Assembly (NCBI GenBank): GCA_963557065.1
Contig: CAUWCT010000076.1
Span: forward strand, 1 to 13,266
Direction: 5' to 3'
DNA: 13,266 nucleotides
From: UMGS1370 sp963557065
GTDB taxonomy: Bacteria > Bacillota > Clostridia > Lachnospirales > Lachnospiraceae
Shown: positions 1 through 5,717 of the stretch, piece after piece
Position numbering within the stretch: the first letter of the stretch is position 1
Layout: the number at the start of each line of letters is the position of its first letter
Notes under the pieces: model-generated
Told to the model about the DNA's origin: nothing
Databases searched by the model: none
What the model saw: only the letters and a program-made list of their open reading frames with translations
Program-made: the position numbers and the translations under genes

Positions 1-98
1 GTCAGATAGTAATTTACTCCAAAAGAATTATAGTGCTAAATCCCAAAGACGGGCTGCCAAAGGCAGCGGCAGATATGCGCGGCATAGCTGCATTTTGG
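1..98 (-). ncRNA. Candidate structured RNA or 5' leader, runs off left edge
   Basis: Downstream of a good leftward promoter, the minus strand is dense in pairing potential and has no recognisable reading frame. Three perfect or near-perfect stems nest: an outer inverted repeat ACTCCAAAA (16-24) with TTTTGGAGT (93-101); a 6-bp hairpin GCTGCC/GGCAGC with an AAA loop (53-67); and a 10-bp hairpin GCAGATATGC (69-78) with GCATAGCTGC (82-91), 9 of 10 pairs. The layout is a multi-helix junction closed by the outer stem. The predicted transcript start (about 96-98) falls inside the outer arm, so about six of its pairs would remain. It does not match a tRNA, 6S RNA, SRP RNA, T-box or a riboswitch core that I know. 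It may be a small RNA or the leader of a gene beyond the window. The structure is seen; the RNA assignment is inferred. Confidence 0.4.
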
Positions 99-102
99 AG
101 TT

Positions 103-130
103 ATTATACCACGCTTCTGAAAAATAACAA
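103..130 (-). promoter_or_regulatory. Leftward promoter, extended -10
   Basis: On the minus strand there is a perfect TATAAT (103-108) preceded by TGG, giving an extended -10, with TTGTTA (125-130, four of six consensus bases) 16 bp upstream. Transcription would start near 96-98 and read off the left edge through the hairpin-rich segment. Confidence 0.6.
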
Positions 131-139
131 ATAAATAAA

Positions 140-168
140 TGGCGCTTTTAATGCCTGTATGGTATAAT
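140..168 (+). promoter_or_regulatory. Rightward promoter, extended -10
   Basis: A perfect TATAAT at 163-168 is preceded by TGG (160-162), forming an extended -10; the -35 region around 140-145 is poor, as is common for extended -10 promoters. It lies about 30 bp upstream of the AGGAGGGG ribosome binding site (191-198) of the first plus-strand gene. It is back-to-back with the leftward promoter at 103-130, so the two share an intergenic control region. Confidence 0.6.
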
Positions 169-205
169 GAAGTTATGGTAATTTTATTTCAGGAGGGGAT
201 GAGAA

Positions 206-691
206 ATGATAAGCTTGCAGGAATTTATAACTATGATCCCTGTGGGATGCGGAATAGCTGTAGGGATACTGACTGCAATAAAGAAATTTAAGGGAAAATC
301 GCCTAAACAGAAATTTATAGAAACTGCCAGAGAAAACCAGTGTATGGTACAGGCGATTCTGGTAGATACATGGATTTATTCCGGAAACAGCAAAAGTTCC
401 AATACGGAAAGCCGTTACCCGACCAAGCATGCGCTGTATCTGTACCGCGTAAACGGAAAAAAATACACAAAGGGTCTTAGGGTCTCACTTCCTCCCGGCA
501 GAAGATATTACACGTTTCCGGAGACAAAGATGATCTATTACAAAAAGGGAAATCCCAAAAAGGCTCTGACAGAAAATGAAGCCACTGACAGTGAAAAGCT
601 GGAGCGGGGCTGTCTGATATCCATCGCGTATGCGTTTGCAGTGATGGCTGCATTGATATGGATTTTTAAATGGCTGGGTCTTGTAGAATAG
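206..691 (+). CDS. Small two-helix membrane protein, DUF3592-like
   Basis: A 161-residue protein of unknown function. An N-terminal hydrophobic helix (about residues 7-25) is followed by a basic stretch, a soluble domain, and a C-terminal helix (about 135-158) ending in KWLGLVE. The middle segment has VNGKKYTKG, then MIYYKKGNPKKA. This is the same order (a short beta-rich part with a 'dGk.y' motif, then 'v.YyxxnPxxA') that I associate with DUF3592-type proteins. The start is supported by AGGAGGGG seven bases upstream of the ATG and a promoter just before it. The stop codon sits inside the ribosome binding site of the next gene, so the two are co-transcribed. The neighbour has the same layout and the same GNPKKA-like motif (GSNPQKA), suggesting an old tandem duplication. 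The family call is tentative. Confidence 0.75.
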   Translation: MISLQEFITMIPVGCGIAVGILTAIKKFKGKSPKQKFIETARENQCMVQAILVDTWIYSGNSKSSNTESRYPTKHALYLYRVNGKKYTKGLRVSLPPGRRYYTFPETKMIYYKKGNPKKALTENEATDSEKLERGCLISIAYAFAVMAALIWIFKWLGLVE

Positions 692-701
692 GAGGATAAG
701 A

Positions 702-1097
702 ATGGCGCAATTTATTATAGGCATTATCATACTGGTTGCAGCAGGGAAACTGATATATTCCACTTCTCCCAGAGCTTTTGTAAACAAGGCTGCTCAAAAG
801 GCATGGGTATCCAGAGGCAATCTGCTCCGTACCTATACAGAAGGCGGAAACTATTATGGTACATACGAATATGAAGCCGATGGAACCATGTATACTCTGG
901 ATGTAGAATATACAATAGACTTCTATAAGAATGATCCCCCGGTCCATATGGGGATATACTACCAGGGAAGTAACCCCCAAAAGGCATGTGTCCGGGAACA
1001 ATCTGCTGTAAAGAACTTTCACCAGGATATGAAACGGGGAATCCTGTTCTGCATTGTGCTCATGATTGTGGCTACTTTCTGGTACTTTACTGTTTAA
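702..1097 (+). CDS. Small two-helix membrane protein, paralogue of upstream gene
   Basis: A 131-residue protein of unknown function. It has an N-terminal helix (about 2-20, hydrophobic IIGIIILVAAGKLIY), a soluble middle domain, and a C-terminal helix (about 112-130). The middle part carries YEYEADGTMYTLDVEY and MGIYYQGSNPQKA, matching in order and spacing the VNGKKYTKG and MIYYKKGNPKKA segments of the gene upstream. The AGGAGGA site (690-696) overlaps the previous stop codon, so translation is probably coupled. Both proteins would place the middle domain on the same side of the membrane. There is no signal for an enzymatic active site. DUF3592-like is the best guess; the role is unknown. Confidence 0.72.
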   Translation: MAQFIIGIIILVAAGKLIYSTSPRAFVNKAAQKAWVSRGNLLRTYTEGGNYYGTYEYEADGTMYTLDVEYTIDFYKNDPPVHMGIYYQGSNPQKACVREQSAVKNFHQDMKRGILFCIVLMIVATFWYFTV

Positions 1098-1114
1098 AGT
1101 CCATAACAATATCC

Positions 1115-1145
1115 AGGGCAGCAAAATCCTTCTCACTGCTGCCCT
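1115..1145. terminator. Stem-loop between convergent genes, possible weak terminator
   Basis: A perfect 9-bp inverted repeat, AGGGCAGCA (1115-1123) and TGCTGCCCT (1137-1145), has a 13-nt loop and lies between two converging operons. On the plus strand the T-rich run (TTTCTTTTT) begins about 14 bases after the stem, so it is not a classic terminator; on the minus strand there is no T-run either. The position fits a transcription end; the efficiency is uncertain. Confidence 0.4.
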
Positions 1146-1184
1146 AAATACTGCCGTTTCTTTTTAGAAAACCATCTCAAATCT

Positions 1185-1883
1185 CTACTCATACGCTTTC
1201 ACTGTTCCGAAAAATAAAAGTCCTGCATATCCAATCTCGACAATACCAATCTGCCAGAAGCTCCCATTTCTTAAACCAATACTTAAAACCATATCGTGGA
1301 AAAACAGAAGCAACAGAAATAAAATAAGGGAAGACAGTTCTGTCCAGAACATGCTAGGACTCCATATCCGGGATATCATCCAGGAAAATACGGCTGTTAC
1401 CGGAAGGATAACTGCTGTTCTCAGGACTTTCGGCCCTATTTCTTCCAGAGAATGATAAATAAACAGGTTGGAGGAAGGTGCTGCCTGGAAACGGCTTAAA
1501 TTCCAGGCTTCCAGATTTATTGCTATCAGCGCCAACAGACAAATGGGAACAGTGAGCAAAATCCGAACCGCCAGGGTGCGGGCAAAGGGGCCAGGTGTTA
1601 TCCGCCCTAAAGTCTCATAAGGTGGCCGAAAGGAATTTAAAAGAGAGGTGATCGGATATACTAAAAATAAGTACCAGCCAGTCACAAAGAAAATCACTGA
1701 CGGAATCGAAACCCAAAAATGAAGCACATCTTTGCCCGGCTCCCTGCCTGAATTTCCAGCCTTGATTTCTGCCGGCAGGAAGGCGTGGACTGCCAGTATG
1801 ATCCCCATAATCAAAAACGGACGCCAACAGGTTTCCAGCCGTTTCCGGCTCTCCCACTTTATAACAGCTTTCGTTGTATTCAT
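1185..1883 (-). CDS. ABC transporter membrane subunit (six predicted helices)
   Basis: A 232-residue integral membrane protein, the likely permease partner of the ATPase encoded immediately upstream. Six hydrophobic segments can be seen, at roughly residues 20-37, 57-78, 103-122, 151-172, 180-200 and 208-228. It begins with a basic cytoplasmic start (KWESRKRLETCWRP) typical of ABC-2 type subunits. Its ATG overlaps the TGA of the ATPase gene (ATGA, 1880-1883), and GGAGGTGA lies four bases before it, so translation is coupled. It is the last gene of a GntR - ATPase - permease operon resembling the Ytr/envelope-stress arrangement of Bacillus. The substrate cannot be read from the sequence. The sequence is too diverged for me to name a subfamily; the call rests on topology and context. 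Confidence 0.72.
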   Translation of the reverse strand: MNTTKAVIKWESRKRLETCWRPFLIMGIILAVHAFLPAEIKAGNSGREPGKDVLHFWVSIPSVIFFVTGWYLFLVYPITSLLNSFRPPYETLGRITPGPFARTLAVRILLTVPICLLALIAINLEAWNLSRFQAAPSSNLFIYHSLEEIGPKVLRTAVILPVTAVFSWMISRIWSPSMFWTELSSLILFLLLLFFHDMVLSIGLRNGSFWQIGIVEIGYAGLLFFGTVKAYE

Positions 1884-2572
1884 GCAATCACCTCCAGATA
1901 ATACGCTTCTACAGACATACCTTTTTCGCGGACTGTATCTGTGTCTGCCATACAGACACCATTTTTTGTGAGAATAGCCAGCGTATCAAAAATATCTTCA
2001 AAATCCCTAAGCAGATGAGTGGCCAGAATCACTGTAGCATCTTCATCTAATTGGGACAATAAAATACGAATTAAATCCCGCTTTAATTTGATATCAAAAC
2101 CGGCTGCCGGTTCATCCATTAAATAAAGGGGAACGTTTCGGCAGAGGGCTAAAAACAGGCACAGCCGCTCGGCTTCTCCTCCGGACAGCTGGCCAAGTTT
2201 CCGGTCCATAGGCAGCTTCCACTGCTCGATTAGTTTCAAGGCCTTTTTGCTGTCAAAATCCGGGTAAAAATCCTGATAATACTGGTACGCATCTTTTACC
2301 CGAAAGAATGGAGCAAAATCTTTTGGTGACAGCAGCCAGGAAACATTTGCTGCAAACGATGATTTCGGAGGCAGACCATAAATCTGAATCTCTCCTTTAT
2401 CTGGTTTTAAAATCCCGGCAGCCATTTTTAACAGGGTCGTCTTTCCCACTCCGTTTTCACCTAAAAGGCCAATGATCCGTCCAGATGGAAACTTGACAGA
2501 AAGGCCGGAAAAAACAGAAGTATTCAGATAGTTTTTGTAAATCTTGTCAAAGCAGATACATGGATCATTCAT
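1880..2572 (-). CDS. ABC transporter ATP-binding protein
   Basis: A 230-residue single ABC ATPase domain that powers the neighbouring membrane subunit from the cytoplasmic side. Seen in order: Walker A GENGVGKT (38-45), signature LSGGE (128-132), Walker B LYLMDEP (148-154), D-loop AGFD (156-159) and the switch histidine H185 in ATH. The Q-loop region reads SWLLSPKD (77-84), where the usual Gln (or Glu in some families) is not evident; this is a mild oddity. The start ATG follows AAAGGAGGG at a normal distance and overlaps the end of the GntR gene by 8 bp. The 3' end overlaps the permease start. With a YtrA-like regulator in front, this is probably an inducible drug-, peptide- or envelope-stress-linked transporter; the substrate is unknown. 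Confidence 0.9.
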   Translation of the reverse strand: MNDPCICFDKIYKNYLNTSVFSGLSVKFPSGRIIGLLGENGVGKTTLLKMAAGILKPDKGEIQIYGLPPKSSFAANVSWLLSPKDFAPFFRVKDAYQYYQDFYPDFDSKKALKLIEQWKLPMDRKLGQLSGGEAERLCLFLALCRNVPLYLMDEPAAGFDIKLKRDLIRILLSQLDEDATVILATHLLRDFEDIFDTLAILTKNGVCMADTDTVREKGMSVEAYYLEVIA

Positions 2573-2918
2573 AAGAAAGTCCCTCCTTTACTTTTTGCAA
2601 AATCTCTTCTTCATCAAATCCCATTTTTTTCATGCGCCTTAAAAACTCTTCTACCTCGCTTTTTACCATCTCTTCCTGCAAATGTGCCGGAGCATCCAGA
2701 TTTACAAAGCTTCCCACACCTTTTCTTGCGGTGACAATCTGCTGGGCTTCCAACAAAGCTACTGCTCTCTGAACCGTCAGGGCGGTCACCTGATATTTGG
2801 CAGAGTATTCTCGAATGGAAAGAAGTTTGTCTCCTGCACGCAAATCCCCGCTGATAATCGCCTGTTTGATATCATCTGCAATCTGGACATAGATGGGGAG
2901 ATTTTCCTGAAATCCCAT
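2565..2918 (-). CDS. GntR family transcriptional regulator, YtrA-like
   Basis: A 117-residue regulator. The N-terminal winged helix-turn-helix (about residues 8-72) shows PIYVQIADDIKQAIISGDL, then LLSIREYSAKYQV and LTVQRAVALLEAQQIV, the standard GntR pattern. It is followed by only about 45 residues of charged helix, the short C-terminal tail of the YtrA subgroup rather than a ligand-binding FCD or UTRA domain. The start chosen is ATG at 2918, preceded by GAGGTGG. An in-frame ATG 78 bases upstream (2996) lies upstream of the promoter -35 and cannot be on the transcript. The gene leads an operon with an ABC ATPase and a membrane subunit. A 26-bp dyad at the predicted transcription start makes autorepression likely. 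The inducing signal is unknown; Bacillus YtrA systems respond to cell-wall antibiotics. Confidence 0.9.
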   Translation of the reverse strand: MGFQENLPIYVQIADDIKQAIISGDLRAGDKLLSIREYSAKYQVTALTVQRAVALLEAQQIVTARKGVGSFVNLDAPAHLQEEMVKSEVEEFLRRMKKMGFDEEEILQKVKEGLSYE

Positions 2919-2932
2919 CTTCACCACCTCAT

Positions 2933-2958
2933 TACTGTTATACTTATGTATTACAGTA
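2933..2958. promoter_or_regulatory. Probable GntR operator dyad
   Basis: Two 11-bp arms, TACTGTTATAC (2933-2943) and GTATTACAGTA (2948-2958), pair at 10 of 11 positions around a 4-bp centre. The dyad begins three bases after the -10 box and covers the predicted start of transcription, where a bound repressor would block polymerase. The adjacent GntR gene is the obvious candidate to bind it. The dyad is seen; the binding is inferred. Confidence 0.75.
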
Positions 2959-2960
2959 TT

Positions 2961-2989
2961 AATATAGCATAAGCCAAACCACTTGTCAA
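2961..2989 (-). promoter_or_regulatory. Promoter of the GntR-ABC operon
   Basis: On the minus strand a perfect TTGACA (-35, 2984-2989) is followed, 17 bp on, by TATATT (-10, 2961-2966) with an upstream TGC, making an extended -10. Start of transcription is expected near 2954, inside the 26-bp dyad. This is about the strongest housekeeping promoter in the window, consistent with tight repression by the gene it drives. Confidence 0.85.
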
Positions 2990-3006
2990 GCTGCAAATGG
3001 TTTGGC
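2973..3006. terminator. Inverted repeat enclosing the -35 box; possible anti-sigma gene terminator
   Basis: Perfect 9-bp arms GCCAAACCA (2973-2981) and TGGTTTGGC (2998-3006) flank a 16-nt loop that contains the complete -35 box of the GntR operon. It starts about 20 bases after the stop codon of the anti-sigma gene, so it could end that transcript, but no clear T-run follows. It could also be a second operator. Confidence 0.4.
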
Positions 3007-3026
3007 CTGTATAAAACCTGTGGCGG

Positions 3027-3902
3027 TTATCTCATTAAATTTCCAGTCACATCCAAGGGAATGGTAAATTCAACTGCCCCCATATATCCGGGCGCGACTT
3101 CGTATTCGTCAAAAGAAATTACCAGTCTGCCGTCCTGATTAAAGTAAAAATCTTCTTCCCCGGTCACGCCCTTAAAATTGGTATCTTCCAAATCAGAGTC
3201 CAGAAAATAGGATTTACTGTCATCTGCTGCCATCTGTTCCCGCATCTGCGCTTTGATATTGTCGCTGATTGCGGACAATTTTTCCGTATCTCCTGCCAGC
3301 AAATCAGACAAAGTAAGAATGTTTCCGGTTGCCTTGTCAATGTTGAAAATTTTAATGCGCTGCTCTGCACTGGCCATAATCAGCTCTGTGTAGATCCGAA
3401 TGCTAAGCATAGTTTCACTTTCAAAAGGAACATCCCAGGTTGAGGTAACAGATTCATATCCTTCACCCTCAGAAGCTTTCAGATCTGCCTCGTACTGAGC
3501 AATCAGTTCACCTGCATAGTCCTCAATCGCCTTATTGGCACTCTCAGATCCCTGATCCGTCACTATCTCCGGAACCTGAATCTCTGTTTCAAATCCACCT
3601 TCTTTCGATTCATAGGTCCGAAAGGTTACTACCTGAGCAATCGGCCCGATAATCGGCAGTTTTCCCATAGCCATTGCTACAGATGGGTTCACATTTACTA
3701 AGATTGTAATAGCTGCAGCGGCTGCGGCGGCTGTAGCAACAGTTCTTTTCATCATAATCATCACAAATCCTTTCTTTTCTGGTTTTTCTTCTCTCTGTTC
3801 TTCTTCTGCCTGACGGATTCCCATTAAAATCCGATCTCTGGCTTCCGGCGGGACCGGAATAGTATCATACTCGTGTTTAAAATCCTGGATATTACGATTC
3901 AT
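3027..3902 (-). CDS. rsiV: RsiV-like anti-sigma factor, single-pass membrane
   Basis: A 291-residue anti-sigma factor for the ECF sigma factor encoded 17 bp upstream. A cytoplasmic N-terminal part (1-52) would hold the sigma factor. One membrane helix follows (about 53-69, alanine-rich). The extracytoplasmic domain opens with VNPSVAMAMGKLPIIGPI, close to the conserved segment after the helix in RsiV proteins. The rest (about 95-285) looks like the DUF4163/DUF3298 region. In Bacillus, RsiV binds lysozyme directly, after which signal peptidase cleaves it next to the helix. Here VAMA (75-78) offers an AXA-type cleavage site in the matching place. AGAAAGGAGAT precedes the ATG. Alanines 58-64 are encoded by a run of GCN codons. 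The family is clear; the ligand in this organism is inferred. Confidence 0.85.
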   Translation of the reverse strand: MNRNIQDFKHEYDTIPVPPEARDRILMGIRQAEEEQREEKPEKKGFVMIMMKRTVATAAAAAAAITILVNVNPSVAMAMGKLPIIGPIAQVVTFRTYESKEGGFETEIQVPEIVTDQGSESANKAIEDYAGELIAQYEADLKASEGEGYESVTSTWDVPFESETMLSIRIYTELIMASAEQRIKIFNIDKATGNILTLSDLLAGDTEKLSAISDNIKAQMREQMAADDSKSYFLDSDLEDTNFKGVTGEEDFYFNQDGRLVISFDEYEVAPGYMGAVEFTIPLDVTGNLMR

Positions 3903-3919
3903 TACAATCTCCTTTCTAG

Positions 3920-4411
3920 CTAAACAGTTAGTACGCCTTCTTCCAAATCCACCCGAAGATGCTTTAACCCTCGGTAGAGTCTGGATTTTATGGTGCTTAA
4001 CGGTTCTTTTGTCACTCTGGAAATTTCTTCCAGACTGAGTTCTTCAAAATATCGAAGGACAATTACTGTTCTCTCTTCTTCTTTTAAACGGTCAAGGGCT
4101 GCTTCCAAATCGGGATCTGAATACCGGTCTTCCACAGGCGCCTCAAATTCTTCTATTGGGGAATGCTCCCCTTCTTTTTTGCGTTTTCTCAGCATATCTA
4201 TGGCTGTATTCACCACAATTCTGTAGATCCAGGTAGAAATGTATCTTTCATTCTCCACTTTTTTAGAGTCTCGAATTGCCTTGTAGGCGCTTTCCTGAAC
4301 CACATCCAGAGCGTCCGCCTGGCTTTTCACATAGCTGTAGGCCAGCCGGTAATACCGGTCATAGTGTTCCAAAAGAGTCTGCTGAATCGTTTCTTCCACT
4401 CTCTGGGTCAT
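3920..4411 (-). CDS. sigV: ECF RNA polymerase sigma factor, SigV-like
   Basis: A 163-residue group 4 (ECF) sigma factor. Region 2 (about 17-80) includes YYRLAYSYVKSQADALDVVQ and WIYRIVVNTAIDMLRKRKK, the core-binding and -10-recognition part. A short acidic linker (81-105) leads to region 4 (about 107-153), with LKEEERTVIVLRYFEELSLEEI and the recognition helix LSTIKSRLYRGLKHLR. AAGGAGGAG lies five bases before the ATG. The next gene is its RsiV-like anti-sigma factor, 17 bp downstream, so the pair is made together and kept inactive until a membrane signal arrives. Its own promoter carries the -35/-10 motifs that ECF factors of this type recognise, predicting positive autoregulation. Direct targets outside this operon were not found in the window. 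Confidence 0.9.
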   Translation of the reverse strand: MTQRVEETIQQTLLEHYDRYYRLAYSYVKSQADALDVVQESAYKAIRDSKKVENERYISTWIYRIVVNTAIDMLRKRKKEGEHSPIEEFEAPVEDRYSDPDLEAALDRLKEEERTVIVLRYFEELSLEEISRVTKEPLSTIKSRLYRGLKHLRVDLEEGVLTV

Positions 4412-4441
4412 TGTCTCCTCCTTTTTGCTTTCTACTTATTA

Positions 4442-4468
4442 GACGGTCATTCTCCCAAAAAAGTTTCA
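4442..4468 (-). promoter_or_regulatory. ECF-type promoter, autoregulatory
   Basis: On the minus strand TGAAAC (4463-4468) and CGTC (4442-4445) are separated by 17 bp that begin with a T6 run. TGAAAC plus CGTA/CGTC at 16-17 bp is the standard recognition pattern of Bacillus SigV/SigW/SigM-type ECF factors. It lies about 30 bp ahead of the sigma gene, so the sigma factor probably drives its own operon. Confidence 0.8.
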
Positions 4469-4474
4469 ATAAAA

Positions 4475-4491
4475 GATGGGAATTTCCCATC
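4475..4491. repeat. 17-bp palindrome just upstream of the ECF promoter
   Basis: GATGGGAA (4475-4482) and TTCCCATC (4484-4491) form a perfect palindrome around a single T, six bases upstream of the ECF -35 box and right beside the trpS terminator. The position suits an activator or repressor site, but no candidate regulator can be named. Confidence 0.4.
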
Positions 4492-4492
4492 G

Positions 4493-4540
4493 AATAAAAA
4501 CACCGGATTCTCATTTTTATCAGAATCCGGTGTTTTTATT
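4493..4540 (-). terminator. Strong intrinsic terminator after trpS
   Basis: A perfect 19-bp inverted repeat (4493-4511 with 4522-4540) surrounds a 10-nt loop. The GC-rich core ACACCGGATTCT is bordered by A-runs and T-runs, so the minus-strand RNA ends in a U-rich tail (GTTTTTATT). Because the arms carry both A5 and T5, it would also work in the other direction. It separates the trpS transcript from the sigma operon. Confidence 0.9.
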
Positions 4541-4565
4541 TGATAGTTTGTAATTGTTTGCATGC

Positions 4566-4597
4566 CTCTTCTTGCACGCTTACGCGTGGATGAAGAG
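4566..4597 (-). other. Imperfect hairpin immediately after trpS
   Basis: Outer arms CTCTTC (4566-4571) and GAAGAG (4592-4597) and inner arms CACGC (4575-4579) and GCGTG (4584-4588) form a two-part stem with a 3-by-3 internal loop and a TTAC loop. It begins five bases after the trpS stop codon. No U-run follows on the minus strand, so it is more likely a 3' stabilising hairpin than a terminator. Confidence 0.4.
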
Positions 4598-4602
4598 TTG
4601 TG

Positions 4603-5691
4603 TTATTCTTCTGTAAATCGTCTTGCCTGCTCTGCAATCAGTTCCTGATCTTCAAAATAGTTGATCTTCATAGAACGTTTTACGGCAGTTAAAGTCTCGG
4701 CTGCTGTTGCTTTTGCCTTTTTGCTTCCTTCCTCTAAAATCCGGTATACTTCCGGAATCTTCTTTTCCCACTCTTTTCTTCTCTGACGGATTGGTTCCAA
4801 CTCTTCCTGAATAACTGCATTTAAGAATTTCTTTACCTTTACATCGCCTAAGCCCCCTCTTGTATAGTGGGCTTTTAATTCATCCAGGTTTTGATAATCT
4901 GGAAGGTACTTTGCAAAGTGTTCCTCCCTGCAGAATGCATCCAGATAAATAAAGACTGGATTTCCCTCCACCTGTCCCGGATCTTCTACCCGCAGATGGT
5001 TGGGATCGGTAAACATGGACATAATCTTTTTCTTTACTTCTGCCTCGCTGTCGGACAGATAAATACAGTTTCCAAGAGATTTGCTCATCTTTGCTTTTCC
5101 ATCTGTGCCTGGAAGACGCAGACAGGCTTTATTGTCCGGCAGTAAAATATCCGGCATCGTCAGGGTTTCGCCGTATACCGTATTAAACTTGTGAACAATT
5201 TCTCTGGTCTGCTCCAACATAGGCATCTGGTCTTCGCCTACCGGTACAGTAGTGGCCTGAAAAGCAGTGATGTCTGCAGCCTGACTGATGGGATAGGTAA
5301 AAAATCCCACCGGAATACTGGCCTCAAAATTGCGCATCTGAATCTCGGATTTAACCGTTGGATTTCTCTGAAGACGGGATACAGTAACCAGATTCATATA
5401 GTAAAAGGACAGTTCGCACAATTCCGGAATCTGGGACTGAATAAATAATGTGGATTTTTCCGGGTCCAGACCGCAGGATAAATAATCCAGCGCCACTTCA
5501 ATAATGTTCTGACGGACTTTTTCCGGATTATCTGCATTGTCGGTAAGAGCCTGCGCATCCGCGATCATAATAAATATCTGGTCATATTCGCCGGAATTTT
5601 GCAGTTCCACCCTTCTTTTTAATGATCCCACATAATGCCCTACATGAAGGCGTCCGGTGGGCCTGTCTCCGGTTAAAATAATCTTTCCCAT
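4603..5691 (-). CDS. trpS: Tryptophanyl-tRNA synthetase
   Basis: A 362-residue class I aminoacyl-tRNA synthetase that charges tRNA-Trp in the cytoplasm. The N-terminal TGDRPTGRLHVGHYVG (7-22) holds the HIGH-type signature (HVGH, 16-19), and KMSKS is at 201-205 within GKAKMSKSLGN. The opening GDRPTG, instead of the GIQPSG of Bacillus-type enzymes, marks the other bacterial TrpRS lineage, also common in streptococci and clostridia. GGAGGAAGC lies before the ATG. The gene starts only 26 bp after the L,D-transpeptidase stop codon, which leaves no room for a tryptophan T-box leader. It is probably read from the transpeptidase promoter and ends at the strong terminator downstream. Length and motifs are complete. 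Confidence 0.95.
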   Translation of the reverse strand: MGKIILTGDRPTGRLHVGHYVGSLKRRVELQNSGEYDQIFIMIADAQALTDNADNPEKVRQNIIEVALDYLSCGLDPEKSTLFIQSQIPELCELSFYYMNLVTVSRLQRNPTVKSEIQMRNFEASIPVGFFTYPISQAADITAFQATTVPVGEDQMPMLEQTREIVHKFNTVYGETLTMPDILLPDNKACLRLPGTDGKAKMSKSLGNCIYLSDSEAEVKKKIMSMFTDPNHLRVEDPGQVEGNPVFIYLDAFCREEHFAKYLPDYQNLDELKAHYTRGGLGDVKVKKFLNAVIQEELEPIRQRRKEWEKKIPEVYRILEEGSKKAKATAAETLTAVKRSMKINYFEDQELIAEQARRFTEE

Positions 5692-5717
5692 TGTAAGCTT
5701 CCTCCGATTGTAATAGT

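Noticed and set aside
666..1136. Minus-strand open frame of 156 codons opposite the second small membrane protein
   Set aside because: The plus-strand genes have well-placed ribosome binding sites, a promoter and paralogous motifs; the antisense frame has none of these.
2919..2996. N-terminal extension of the GntR regulator (in-frame ATG at 2996)
   Set aside because: It lies upstream of the -35 box at 2984-2989 and contains the operator; the ATG at 2918 has a good ribosome binding site and a standard family N-terminus.
3711..3731. GC-rich trinucleotide-like run (GCN repeats)
   Set aside because: It encodes the alanine run of the anti-sigma membrane helix and uses mixed codons, so it is a coding feature and not a regulatory repeat.
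5692..5717. Possible T-box or other leader before trpS
   Set aside because: The gap is 26 bp and holds only the ribosome binding site.
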